DNA from: Terrimesophilobacter sp964651535
GTDB lineage: Bacteria > Actinomycetota > Actinomycetes > Actinomycetales > Microbacteriaceae
Assembly (NCBI GenBank): GCA_964651535.1
Contig: CAZYYE010000003.1
Span: 1 to 64,000, forward strand
Length of the DNA: 64,000 nt
Direction: 5' to 3'
In this document: positions 32,152 to 40,712 of the stretch, piece after piece
Layout: every line of letters begins with the position of its first letter
Position numbering within the stretch: position 1 is the stretch's first letter
Made by a program: the position numbers and the translations under genes
Notes under the pieces: model-generated
The model's input: the letters and a program-made list of their open reading frames with translations, nothing else
The model's database searches: none
What the model was told of the DNA's origin: nothing

Positions 32152-32736
32152 ATGACAGTGCGCGTGCTCGGCATCGACCCCGGGCTTACCCGTTGCGGGG
32201 TCGGCGTCGTGGATGTCGAACCGAACCGCACGGCAACATTTGTGACGGTGGACGTCATCCGCACGCACAAGGACGATCCGCTGGAGAAGAGGCTCCTCGA
32301 CATCGGAGCCGGCATCGAGCGCGTGCTCGACGAGTTCGCACCGCACGCTGTTGCGCTCGAGCGGGTGTTCGCTCAGCAAAATCTGGGAACCGTGATGGGC
32401 GTGGCTCAGGCGAGCGGAGTCGTGCTGCTCCTGGCTGCGCGGCGGGGACTCGCGGTCGGACTGCACACGCCGACAGAAGTGAAGGCGGCGCTGACCGGGC
32501 ACGGCGCGGCTGACAAGAAGCAGCTTGGCGCGATGGTCGCCCGGATTCTGCGTCTCAACGCGGTCCCCAAACCCGCGGACGCGTCCGACGCGCTCGCGCT
32601 GGCCATTTGCCACGCGTGGCGGCAGGGGATTGCTCCCCCCGCAAACACCGCCTCGCTCACTCCCGCGCAGGAGGCGTGGCGCGCCGCCGAGCGCTCAACC
32701 GGAAGGACACCGGCCCGCCCTAGGCTGGATGCATGA
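32152..32736 (+). CDS. ruvC: Holliday junction endonuclease RuvC
   Basis: A 194-residue RNase H-fold resolvase that cuts Holliday junctions. Catalytic acids are visible: Asp9 in LGIDPGLTRCG, Glu70 in ALERVFAQQN, and the DASDALALAICHAW end with two Asp. The C-terminal 25 residues beyond the fold are an unconserved extension rich in Ala, Arg and Pro. The stop overlaps the ruvA start (ATGA), and the unit ruvC-ruvA-ruvB is fully coupled. Confidence 0.96.
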   Translation: MTVRVLGIDPGLTRCGVGVVDVEPNRTATFVTVDVIRTHKDDPLEKRLLDIGAGIERVLDEFAPHAVALERVFAQQNLGTVMGVAQASGVVLLLAARRGLAVGLHTPTEVKAALTGHGAADKKQLGAMVARILRLNAVPKPADASDALALAICHAWRQGIAPPANTASLTPAQEAWRAAERSTGRTPARPRLDA

Positions 32737-33347
32737 TCGCGTCGCTGAGTGGAACGGTGCTGGCTGTCGCCGGAACCACCGTGATCATCGAGGTCGGGGG
32801 AGTCGGCCTGCAGGTGGCGGTCACGCCCGCGCATGCCCTCGAACTTCGCATCGGCGGCGAGGCGACCATTCGCACAGCTCTCGTTGTGCGCGAAGACGAG
32901 CTCACGCTGTACGGTTTCGCGAACGATGACGGCAAAGAGGTCTTCGATTTGCTCCGGAGCGTGAGCGGCGTGGGCCCGAAGTCGGCCATGGCCGTGCTCG
33001 CAGCGCTCACCCCCGCGGACATCGCGGCAGCGGTCGCGACGGAGGACGACGGGGCATTCCGCAGGGTTTCCGGCATCGGGCCGAAGACCGCGAAACTCAT
33101 CGTCGTGTCCCTCGCCGGAAAGATGAAGGCCACGGCGGGCGGCGAACGGCGGCCCGGTGCCGCGCCGACGATCGCCCAGAATGTTCTCGTTGCCCTCGTC
33201 GGTCTCGGATGGTCAGAGCGGGTCGCCGCTCAAGCGGTCGATGACGCGATCGCGACCGCCCCCGAGAGCGAACGCGACTCCGTGCCTCACTTGCTGCGCA
33301 CGGCGCTCGCCCAGCTCGGACCGACGTCCCCGAAAGGTTCACGATGA
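32733..33347 (+). CDS. ruvA: Holliday junction DNA helicase subunit RuvA
   Basis: A 204-residue protein that recognises four-way junctions and loads RuvB. The N-terminal OB domain (MIASLSGTVLAVAGTTVIIEVGGVGLQV) is followed by the helix-hairpin-helix part (VSGVGPKSAMAVLAAL, RRVSGIGPKTAKLIVVSLAGKM) and a C-terminal domain after a flexible linker at about 140-155 that contacts RuvB. It overlaps both neighbours by ATGA. Confidence 0.96.
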   Translation: MIASLSGTVLAVAGTTVIIEVGGVGLQVAVTPAHALELRIGGEATIRTALVVREDELTLYGFANDDGKEVFDLLRSVSGVGPKSAMAVLAALTPADIAAAVATEDDGAFRRVSGIGPKTAKLIVVSLAGKMKATAGGERRPGAAPTIAQNVLVALVGLGWSERVAAQAVDDAIATAPESERDSVPHLLRTALAQLGPTSPKGSR

Positions 33348-34384
33348 CCAGCGAGGATCGCGACCAGTCCACTGCGATCGTTCGACCGACGCCCGAATCG
33401 GAAGTCGAACTCGCCTTCGAGGGAGCGTTGCGCCCGAAGACGCTCGCGGAGTTCGTCGGGCAGCAGAAGGTGCGCGCTCAACTGCAATTGCTCCTGGACG
33501 CTGCGCGAATGCAAAACCGCACGCCGGATCACATTCTGCTCGCAGGTCCGCCCGGCCTGGGCAAGACGACTCTCGCCATGATCGTGGCGGAGGAGAGCGG
33601 ACATCCGCTGCGCATCACGAGCGGACCCGCGATCCAGCACGCGGGGGACCTCGCCGCCGTTCTGTCGTCCCTCATCCCCGGAGAGATCCTGTTCATCGAT
33701 GAAATCCACCGGATGGCGCGATCCGCCGAGGAAATGCTCTACCTCGCGATGGAAGATTTCCGGATCGACATCATGGTCGGAAAGGGCGCGGGCGCGACCT
33801 CGATTCCGCTCGACCTCGCTCCTTTCACGCTCATCGGCGCAACGACCCGCTCCGGCCTGCTGCCGAACCCGCTTCGCGACCGCTTCGGATTCACGGCGCA
33901 TCTGGAGTTTTATGAGACGAACGAACTCGAACAGGTTCTCGTTCGCGCGGCCCGACTGCTCGCGCTGGATGTCGATGCGAAGTCCACGACCGAGATTGCC
34001 GGGCGCAGCAGGGGCACGCCGCGCATCGCGAACCGGCTGTTGCGGAGAGTACGGGACTATTCGCTCGTCCATGATTCGGAAGGACTCGATGCCGTTCGCG
34101 CAGCACTCGAACTCTACGACGTGGATGAGTTCGGCCTCGACCGGCTCGACCGCGCGGTGCTGACGGTGATCTTGAGCCGATTCGACGGCGGACCGGTCGG
34201 CCTCAACACGCTTGCCGTTTCGGTGGGGGAAGAAGCGGAGACGATCGAATCCGTCGTCGAACCGTTCCTCGTGCGAATCGGCCTCCTGGCACGAACTCCG
34301 CGAGGTCGCGTTGCGACGAAACGGGCCTGGGAGCATCTCGGCCTCGAGCGGCAGGGAACTGGCCTCTTCGGCGATGACCTATAA
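33344..34384 (+). CDS. ruvB: Holliday junction branch migration ATPase RuvB
   Basis: A 346-residue AAA+ motor. Walker A (GPPGLGKTT) lies near residues 67-75, Walker B (LFIDEIHRM) near 115-123, sensor 1 in IGATTRSGLLPNPLRDRFG, and a C-terminal winged helix (IGLLARTPRGRVATKRAWEHLGL). Length and motifs are standard. It drives branch migration at junctions bound by RuvA. The start overlaps the ruvA stop. Confidence 0.97.
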   Translation: MTSEDRDQSTAIVRPTPESEVELAFEGALRPKTLAEFVGQQKVRAQLQLLLDAARMQNRTPDHILLAGPPGLGKTTLAMIVAEESGHPLRITSGPAIQHAGDLAAVLSSLIPGEILFIDEIHRMARSAEEMLYLAMEDFRIDIMVGKGAGATSIPLDLAPFTLIGATTRSGLLPNPLRDRFGFTAHLEFYETNELEQVLVRAARLLALDVDAKSTTEIAGRSRGTPRIANRLLRRVRDYSLVHDSEGLDAVRAALELYDVDEFGLDRLDRAVLTVILSRFDGGPVGLNTLAVSVGEEAETIESVVEPFLVRIGLLARTPRGRVATKRAWEHLGLERQGTGLFGDDL

Positions 34385-34385
34385 T
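34380..34385 (+). promoter_or_regulatory. -10 element upstream of yajC-secDF
   Basis: A perfect TATAAT overlaps the ruvB stop codon, with about 90 bases to the yajC ATG. No good -35 hexamer stands 17 bases upstream. It is the best candidate promoter for the Sec accessory genes. Confidence 0.45.
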
Positions 34386-34476
34386 TCAATCTGGCCATAA
34401 CACCGTCGTGACGCCCTGTCGCGCTGACCACTTGTACATCGGCCACGCACACAACCCCGGAAGGCCCCACGCCACC

Positions 34477-34875
34477 ATGGATTACACCCTCATTCTCATC
34501 GCCGTCGTTCTGGCTGTGTTCGTCTTCTTCCAGTTCCGCAGTTCGAAGAGGCGTCAGCGAGAAGCGGCGGAGCGACTGGCGACCCTGCTTCCCGGCGTGG
34601 AGGTCATGACGAACTTCGGACTCTACGGAACTCTCAAGTCCATCGATGAAGATGAGAACATGGCGTTCGTCGAGATTGCGCCGAAGACGGTCATCAAACT
34701 CCATCGACAGGTGCTGCTCAAGGCCGTCGACCCGGTCGTCCCCGAAGAGCCGGGGGAGACCGTCGAGCCGGGCCCGGAGCTGAATACGTCGAGCTCTGCC
34801 CCGATGAGCGAGCCCGAGTTCGGAGAGCGCACGAAGAAACCCACGCGCAAGAAGCCGGCGTCGGACTCCGAATAG
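34477..34875 (+). CDS. yajC: Preprotein translocase subunit YajC
   Basis: A 132-residue small membrane protein with one N-terminal helix (LILIAVVLAVFVFFQF), a basic RSSKRRQREAAERL segment, the conserved VMTNFGLYGTL strand and a charged, Lys-rich C-terminal tail. It associates with SecDF and the SecYEG channel. The frame is open to 34408, but the ATG at 34477 gives the normal YajC start. It precedes secD. Confidence 0.92.
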   Translation: MDYTLILIAVVLAVFVFFQFRSSKRRQREAAERLATLLPGVEVMTNFGLYGTLKSIDEDENMAFVEIAPKTVIKLHRQVLLKAVDPVVPEEPGETVEPGPELNTSSSAPMSEPEFGERTKKPTRKKPASDSE

Positions 34876-34925
34876 CTGCCAGAATCACCATTTCCCTTTC
34901 CTCTCGTTAGAAAGCAGAGTCTCAC

Positions 34926-36701
34926 GTGGCGGTACGCTCAACCCCGGTGAAGAAAGCTTGGCGTTCCCTCACCTGGCTCATGGTGATCATCGTCGGACTT
35001 CTCGCTATCAACGCCGCAGGGGTGTTGTGGGCAAACGGCACGTGGGCGCCGAAACTCGCGCTCGACCTCGAAGGCGGGACGCAAATCATCCTCGCGCCGA
35101 AGCTCGAGAGTGGCCAGAGGGTGAGCACGGAGCAGCTCAATCAGGCGGTGTCGATCATCCGGCAGCGCATCGACGCGGCTGGCGTGTCCGAGTCCGAGAT
35201 CAACACTCAGGGCGACCAGAACGTCGTCGTGTCGATCCCCGGCATCCCGGACCAGGCGACGATCGATCGCATCGAGTCCTCCGCGAAGCTGGAATTCCGC
35301 GCCGTCATCCAGTCGGATGCCGCCGCGGTGTCCAGCGTGGGTGAAACTCCGTCCCCTTCGCCGTCGCCAGGCGAGACGGAATCGCCCGCGCCGTCGACGT
35401 CGCCAGAACCGGTGCCGTCCGTCAGTCCTACCGATGCGAGCGACCCCGCCTGGGTCACCCCCGCACTCCAGGAAGAGTTCGACAACTTCGACTGCTCGAC
35501 AATCGACGAGAAGAACACGAACGTCGCACCGGCGGACGAGCCGCTCATCACGTGCGAAATCAATGGAACCCTCGACGACGCGATTCCCGACTACAAATAC
35601 ATCCTCGGCCCCGTCGAAGTCTCCGGAGAGCGGATCAAGGACGCCACGAACGGCCTGGTCGCCAACAGCCAGGGCATCAGCACGAACCAGTGGGGCGTGA
35701 ACATCGTCTTCGACGCCGAAGGTGCGAAGCAGTTTGGCGAAGTGACAACGAGGCTCTTCGGCCTGACCGGTGCCCGCCACCAGTTCGCGATCGTGCTGGA
35801 CGGCAAGGTCATCTCCGCGCCGACCACGAACGCCGTGATCACGGATGGAAAGCCGCAAATCACCGGAAACTTCACGCAGGAAAGCTCGAAGACGCTCGCG
35901 GATCAGCTCAAGTTCGGTGCATTGCCGATCGGGTTCCTCGTGCAGAGCAAGGACACCATCACGGCGACCCTGGGTACGACGCAACTCCTCAGCGGACTGC
36001 TCGCGGGGGCAATCGGCCTGATCCTCGTCATCGGATACTCGCTGCTTCAGTACCGAACGCTCGGCCTCGTGACGGTCGCGTCGCTCGTCGTGGCATTTTC
36101 CATCACGTACCTCATCGTCACGATCCTGTCGTGGCGGGAAGGGTACCGGCTGTCGCTTGCCGGAGTCGCGGGCCTCATTGTCGCGATCGGTATCACGGCG
36201 GACTCCTTTATCGTCTACTTCGAACGAATACGCGACGAGCTCCGCGACGGCAGAGTGCTGGTCTCCGCGGTCGAATCGGGGTGGAAGCGCGCGCTGCGGA
36301 CCATTTACGCGTCGGATGCCGTCAACTTCCTCGCGGCCATCGTGTTGTTTCTGCTCGCGGTGGGCAACGTCCGCGGCTTCGCGCTGACGCTGGGACTCAC
36401 CACGATCGTCGACCTTCTCGTCGTCACGATGTTCACGCATCCCATGCTGCAGTTGCTTGCGAACACCGAATTCTTCGGCGGAGGGCACCGGCTCAGCGGG
36501 CTCGATCCTCGGGCACTCGGCGCGGTGTACCGCGGTCGCGCGCAATTCCGCGCGCCGACGGCATCGATCAAGGGCACGAAGATCGCCTCAGCGAGCAAAG
36601 AGGCAGCGCGCAGGCAGACCATCGCCGAGCGCAAGGCCGCGGAACTCGCGGCGGCGCAATCCGGGACATCCTCGGCACGCTCGAAGGGGAAGGACTCCTG
36701 A
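34926..36701 (+). CDS. secD: Protein translocase subunit SecD
   Basis: A 591-residue RND-type membrane protein that uses the proton gradient to pull secreted proteins outward. The first helix is at about 18-36, followed by the LALDLEGGTQIIL signature and an outer domain to about 330. It carries a Ser/Pro/Glu-rich low-complexity insert (about 138-170), typical of actinobacterial SecD. Five helices follow in the C-terminal part, including GLIVAIGITADSFIVYFERIRDE. GTG start. The stop overlaps the secF start by one base. Confidence 0.95.
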   Translation: MAVRSTPVKKAWRSLTWLMVIIVGLLAINAAGVLWANGTWAPKLALDLEGGTQIILAPKLESGQRVSTEQLNQAVSIIRQRIDAAGVSESEINTQGDQNVVVSIPGIPDQATIDRIESSAKLEFRAVIQSDAAAVSSVGETPSPSPSPGETESPAPSTSPEPVPSVSPTDASDPAWVTPALQEEFDNFDCSTIDEKNTNVAPADEPLITCEINGTLDDAIPDYKYILGPVEVSGERIKDATNGLVANSQGISTNQWGVNIVFDAEGAKQFGEVTTRLFGLTGARHQFAIVLDGKVISAPTTNAVITDGKPQITGNFTQESSKTLADQLKFGALPIGFLVQSKDTITATLGTTQLLSGLLAGAIGLILVIGYSLLQYRTLGLVTVASLVVAFSITYLIVTILSWREGYRLSLAGVAGLIVAIGITADSFIVYFERIRDELRDGRVLVSAVESGWKRALRTIYASDAVNFLAAIVLFLLAVGNVRGFALTLGLTTIVDLLVVTMFTHPMLQLLANTEFFGGGHRLSGLDPRALGAVYRGRAQFRAPTASIKGTKIASASKEAARRQTIAERKAAELAAAQSGTSSARSKGKDS

Positions 36702-37693
36702 TGGCCAGCTTTTCCCAGTTCGGAAACGACCTCTATACGGGCAAGCGTTCGTACGACTTCGTCGGCAAGAAGTACCTCTGGTACGCCATCGCGATCGTTC
36801 TGATCGCGCTCGCGCTCGGAATCACGCTCCTGAGGGGCGGTTTCGAGTTCGGCATCGAGTTCCGCGGCGGGTCGCAGTTCGAGATCAGCCAGGCGACGAA
36901 CCTCGATCAGAAGTTTGCGTCCGATGCGGTCGTCGCGGAGGTACCGTCGGCGAATCCACGCGTGACGATCATCGGCGGCGATTCCGTACGGATCCAGACT
37001 GACCAGTTGACGAACGCCCAGAACGACGAGGTGCGGGACGCCCTCGCCGCAGCATACGGTCTCGCCCCGGAGGATGTGACGGCGTCGTTCATCGGCGCGA
37101 CGTGGGGTGCCGACATTACGAGCACGGCAATCCGCGGCCTCGTCACATTCCTCGTGCTCGCCGCGATCGTGATGGCAATTTACTTCCGAACCTGGAAGAT
37201 GTCGCTTGCGGCGATGACCGCGCTCCTGCACGACCTCATCATCACGGCGGGCGTGTACGGGGTGCTTCAGTTCGAAGTGACGCCGGCAGCCGTCATCGGA
37301 TTCCTCACGATCCTCGGCTACTCCCTGTACGACACGGTCGTGGTGTTCGACAAGATCAGGGAGAACACGTCGGAGGATGGCGCCGAGTCGCGGCGCACAT
37401 TCACCGAGTCGGTCAATCTCGCCGTGAACCAGACTCTCGTCCGTTCGATCAACACGTCCGTCGTCGCTTTGCTTCCCGTGGGTGCGATCCTGTTCATCGG
37501 CGCGGCCATCCTGGGTGCGGGGACTCTGCGGGATATCTCGCTTGCTCTCTTCATCGGAATGCTCGTCGGCACATACTCGACGATTTTCATTGCCGCTCCG
37601 CTGTACGCTCACTTGCGGAGTTCGGAAGATGCGATCGCCAAACAGGCGAAGAAGACCCTCCAGAATCGCAAGAACGCGGCCATCGCGCAGTAG
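36701..37693 (+). CDS. secF: Protein translocase subunit SecF
   Basis: The 330-residue partner of SecD. After a short cytoplasmic segment and helix 1 comes the conserved EFGIEFRGGSQFEI, then an outer domain and helices 2-6 with the SecF signature TILGYSLYDTVVVFDKIREN, and a basic C-terminal tail. ATG at 36701 has AAGGA six bases upstream and overlaps the secD stop (TGATG). A much longer open frame upstream is not coding. Confidence 0.96.
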   Translation: MASFSQFGNDLYTGKRSYDFVGKKYLWYAIAIVLIALALGITLLRGGFEFGIEFRGGSQFEISQATNLDQKFASDAVVAEVPSANPRVTIIGGDSVRIQTDQLTNAQNDEVRDALAAAYGLAPEDVTASFIGATWGADITSTAIRGLVTFLVLAAIVMAIYFRTWKMSLAAMTALLHDLIITAGVYGVLQFEVTPAAVIGFLTILGYSLYDTVVVFDKIRENTSEDGAESRRTFTESVNLAVNQTLVRSINTSVVALLPVGAILFIGAAILGAGTLRDISLALFIGMLVGTYSTIFIAAPLYAHLRSSEDAIAKQAKKTLQNRKNAAIAQ

Positions 37694-37752
37694 CACGGAC
37701 GGCGTGTACGACTCCCAGTGCCGAATGCTAGCTTTGCTGTGGAGGAGGCGAC

Positions 37753-40059
37753 ATGACTGAGACGAAGCCTTCCGCCGTCGTGCCGCCGAACGACGCCGCC
37801 CAGGCCGCAGAGCCGATCGCGTCATCCGCCCCTCTGCGCAGGACGCTCCTGCCCAAGATTTTCTCCAAGGCGCAGCCCATTGGCGCGGTCGACAGCCTCA
37901 TCAAGACGGTTCGGACGCAGCATCCGAAGGCGGATATCGCGATCATCGAGCGCGCGTATCGCGCGGCCGCTCTTGCGCATGAAGGCCAGCTCCGCCGCAG
38001 CGGAGAGGCGTACATCACCCATCCGGTCGCTGTCGCGCAAATTCTCGCGGACCTCGGCATCGGCCCGGTAACGATAGCCGCGGCGCTGCTCCACGACACA
38101 GTCGAGGACACCTCCTACACGCTCGAGCGCGTTCGCGAGGACTTCGGCGACGAGATAGCGATGCTCGTGGATGGCGTGACGAAGCTCGACAAGCTCAAAT
38201 ACGGAGATAGCGCCCAGGCCGAGACCGTGCGGAAGATGGTCGTTGCGATGTCGAAGGACATTCGCGTCCTCGTCATCAAACTTGCGGATCGGCTGCACAA
38301 TGCGCGCACGTGGGGATTCGTGTCCCCGGAGTCCGCGGCGCGAAAGGCACAGGAAACGCTGGAGATTTACGCTCCGCTCGCGCACCGGCTCGGTATTCAG
38401 GCGATCAAGTGGGAGCTGGAGGACCTGTCCTTCGCCGTCCTGTACCCGAAACTGTACGTGGAGATCGAGGGCCTCGTGAGGGAGCGGTCGCCGCAGCGCG
38501 AAGAATTCGTGCAGGAAGTGATCGACGCCGTCACGGAAGACTTGAAAGCGTCGAAGATCCGCGGAGCAGTGGCCGGCCGCCCCAAGCAGCTGTACTCGAT
38601 CTACCAGAAGATGATCATGCGCGGCCGCGAGTTCGACGAGATCTACGACCTCGTCGGGATTCGCGTCCTCGTGCACTCCGTGCGCGATTGCTATGCGGTG
38701 CTTGGGGCGATCCACGCTCGCTGGACCCCCATCCCCGGTCGGTTCAAGGATTACATCGCCACGCCGAAGTTCAATCTCTACCAATCGCTGCACACGACGG
38801 TGATCGGCCCTCACGGACGTGCGGTGGAACTGCAGATTCGCACAGACGAGATGCACCAGCGCGCGGAATTCGGGGTCGCAGCGCATTGGAAATATAAGGA
38901 GCGCATGACGGGGGGAAAGTCGGGCAACGGGAGCCTGACCGCCGATACGGACATGGCGTGGCTCGCCCACATCACGGACTGGCAGGCGGAAACGAGCGAC
39001 CCGGGGGAGTTCCTCGAATCGCTGCGCTTCGAGATCGGCGCGAAGGAAGTGTACGTTTTCACTCCCCAAGGCAAGGTCATCGGACTGCCGGCCGGAGCGA
39101 CGCCCGTGGACTTCGCCTACGCCGTGCACACCGAAATCGGCCACCGAACCATGGGGGCGAAAGTCAACGGGAGGCTCGTGCCGCTCGACTCGGCTCTGGC
39201 CAGCGGCGAGGTCGTGGAAGTGTTCACCTCCAAGAACCCCGATGCGGGGCCGAGCAAGGACTGGCTCGCATTCGTGAAGAGCCCGCGCGCGCGAAACAAG
39301 ATCAAGCAATGGTTCACGAAAGAGCGGCGCGAGGAGGCAATCGAGCAGGGCAAGGACGCGATCGCGCGGGCCATGCGAAAGCAGAACATGCCCCTGCAGA
39401 AACTCATGAGCCAGAACTCGTTCAACGAGGTCGCCGCCCAAATGCGCTACGAGGACGTCTCCGCGCTGTATGCGGCCGTGGGCGAGGGCCATGTTTCCAC
39501 CCAGTCGGTTCTCGAGAAGGTCGCGGCGAACCTGCAATCCGAGTCAGAGGTGGACGAATCCGAGCTTCCCATTCCCGCCCACGGACGCCAGCAGCGGCCG
39601 CACAGCGCAGAGTCCGGAGTGCTCGTGCGCGGTGCGCCGGACATCCTCGTGAAACTCGCCAAATGCTGCACGCCGGTTCCCGGGGATGCGATCGTCGGTT
39701 TCGTCACCCGCGGCTCCGGGGTTTCCGTGCATCAGTCCGACTGTTCGAACGTCGCGTCGCTCGTGGCGCAGCCGGAGCGCATGATCGACGTCGAGTGGGC
39801 TCCGACGGCCAAGAACGTGTTTCGCGTGCAAATCCAGGTCGAGGCGCTCGACCGAGCCGGACTGTTGTCGGATGTCACGAGAGTTCTCACCGAACACCAT
39901 GTGAACATCCTCTCCGCGTCCGTTCAAACCTCCAGCGACCGGCTCGCGTTGAGCCGATTCGTGTTTGAAACGGGGGATACGACCCACCTTGATCGAGTCC
40001 TGAACGCGGTGCGGCGGATCGACCAGGTTTACGACGTGTACCGAGTCAACGCGGGTTGA
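37753..40059 (+). CDS. rel: Bifunctional (p)ppGpp synthetase/hydrolase Rel
   Basis: A 768-residue stringent-response enzyme. Hydrolase HD domain at about 65-220 (HP in AYITHPVAV, LLHDTVEDT), synthetase domain at about 255-385 (RGREFDEIYDLVGIRVLV, KDYIATPKFNLYQSLHTTV), TGS domain (VYVFTPQGKVIGLPAGATPVDFAYAVHTEIGH, about 435-495), a zinc-finger-like region with CCTPVPGD near 637, and a C-terminal ACT domain. Both catalytic halves look intact, so it can make and degrade (p)ppGpp. A very strong GGAGGAGG site precedes ATG. Its 3' end overlaps the convergent gene at 40029. Confidence 0.96.
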   Translation: MTETKPSAVVPPNDAAQAAEPIASSAPLRRTLLPKIFSKAQPIGAVDSLIKTVRTQHPKADIAIIERAYRAAALAHEGQLRRSGEAYITHPVAVAQILADLGIGPVTIAAALLHDTVEDTSYTLERVREDFGDEIAMLVDGVTKLDKLKYGDSAQAETVRKMVVAMSKDIRVLVIKLADRLHNARTWGFVSPESAARKAQETLEIYAPLAHRLGIQAIKWELEDLSFAVLYPKLYVEIEGLVRERSPQREEFVQEVIDAVTEDLKASKIRGAVAGRPKQLYSIYQKMIMRGREFDEIYDLVGIRVLVHSVRDCYAVLGAIHARWTPIPGRFKDYIATPKFNLYQSLHTTVIGPHGRAVELQIRTDEMHQRAEFGVAAHWKYKERMTGGKSGNGSLTADTDMAWLAHITDWQAETSDPGEFLESLRFEIGAKEVYVFTPQGKVIGLPAGATPVDFAYAVHTEIGHRTMGAKVNGRLVPLDSALASGEVVEVFTSKNPDAGPSKDWLAFVKSPRARNKIKQWFTKERREEAIEQGKDAIARAMRKQNMPLQKLMSQNSFNEVAAQMRYEDVSALYAAVGEGHVSTQSVLEKVAANLQSESEVDESELPIPAHGRQQRPHSAESGVLVRGAPDILVKLAKCCTPVPGDAIVGFVTRGSGVSVHQSDCSNVASLVAQPERMIDVEWAPTAKNVFRVQIQVEALDRAGLLSDVTRVLTEHHVNILSASVQTSSDRLALSRFVFETGDTTHLDRVLNAVRRIDQVYDVYRVNAG

Positions 40060-40619
40060 GTCGACGCGGCACGGTTGTAGTCCGAAGCGCGATCGAGTCT
40101 GCGAAGTGCGAGGTGTTTGTTCGGTAGGTTCCGCCTTTGGGCGATCGCCCGGACGCACTCGGAAAGGTCGAACCCGCCGATCACCGCGAGCTCGCGGATG
40201 ATCTCGTACTCGGGGACGGAGAACTCCGGGCTGAACCGCGTGAGATCCAGCGCGGTTCGCAGCGGCGTCGTGACCGCCATCCCGCCGAGCATCCGCGCGT
40301 CGTGGTCGGTCATGACAACTTCCCGGAACGCGTGCAGCCTCGTCGATACGGGGTGTACGCGGCTGCGCGAGTCCACGCACAACTGGAGCGGACGCGGCAG
40401 GCCAGGTGCAGCCCCGTACACCCACGCTGCGGTGCGCTGTTCTGCGATGGCCCACTCAGGAGCCTCTGCGGCGATCGAGGCAGCACGGTCGCTCGCGCTG
40501 GCGATCGCGTCGACGGGACAGAATGCGCCGCCCAGGCGGTGCAGTTCGCCATCGAGCATCGCCGCGATGAGTTCCGGTTCCGGGAGATCGCACGGTGAGA
40601 GGACTTGTGGAATGCGCAT
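40029..40619 (-). CDS. AbiEi-antitoxin-like hypothetical protein
   Basis: A 196-residue cytoplasmic protein similar in pattern to the orphan 'type IV toxin-antitoxin AbiEi family' proteins that are frequent in Microbacteriaceae: a central AEQRTAAWVYGAAPGLPRPL and the GMAVTTPLRTALDLTRF segment. There is no AbiEii-like nucleotidyltransferase gene beside it, so it is not a complete toxin-antitoxin pair. Its last 31 bases overlap the end of rel on the opposite strand. A GATAGT -10-like sequence just before the ATG suggests a leaderless transcript. Function unknown. Confidence 0.7.
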   Translation of the reverse strand: MRIPQVLSPCDLPEPELIAAMLDGELHRLGGAFCPVDAIASASDRAASIAAEAPEWAIAEQRTAAWVYGAAPGLPRPLQLCVDSRSRVHPVSTRLHAFREVVMTDHDARMLGGMAVTTPLRTALDLTRFSPEFSVPEYEIIRELAVIGGFDLSECVRAIAQRRNLPNKHLALRRLDRASDYNRAASTQPALTRYTS

Positions 40620-40712
40620 GCCACTATCGTGGCGGATCGTGCGGTTCGCGCCGTCCGAAAGGGTCGAGATTGTGAAATGCCGCGTGTGTGGAGAACAGGA
40701 GGCGGCTCACGG

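Noticed and set aside
35320..35460. Low-complexity stretch in secD read as a frameshift or insertion
   Set aside because: The frame is continuous and Ser/Pro-rich inserts at this place are normal in actinobacterial SecD.
36701..37693. A 713-codon SecF frame starting at 35552
   Set aside because: The upstream part is an out-of-frame reading of secD with Arg-rich composition; the true start is 36701.
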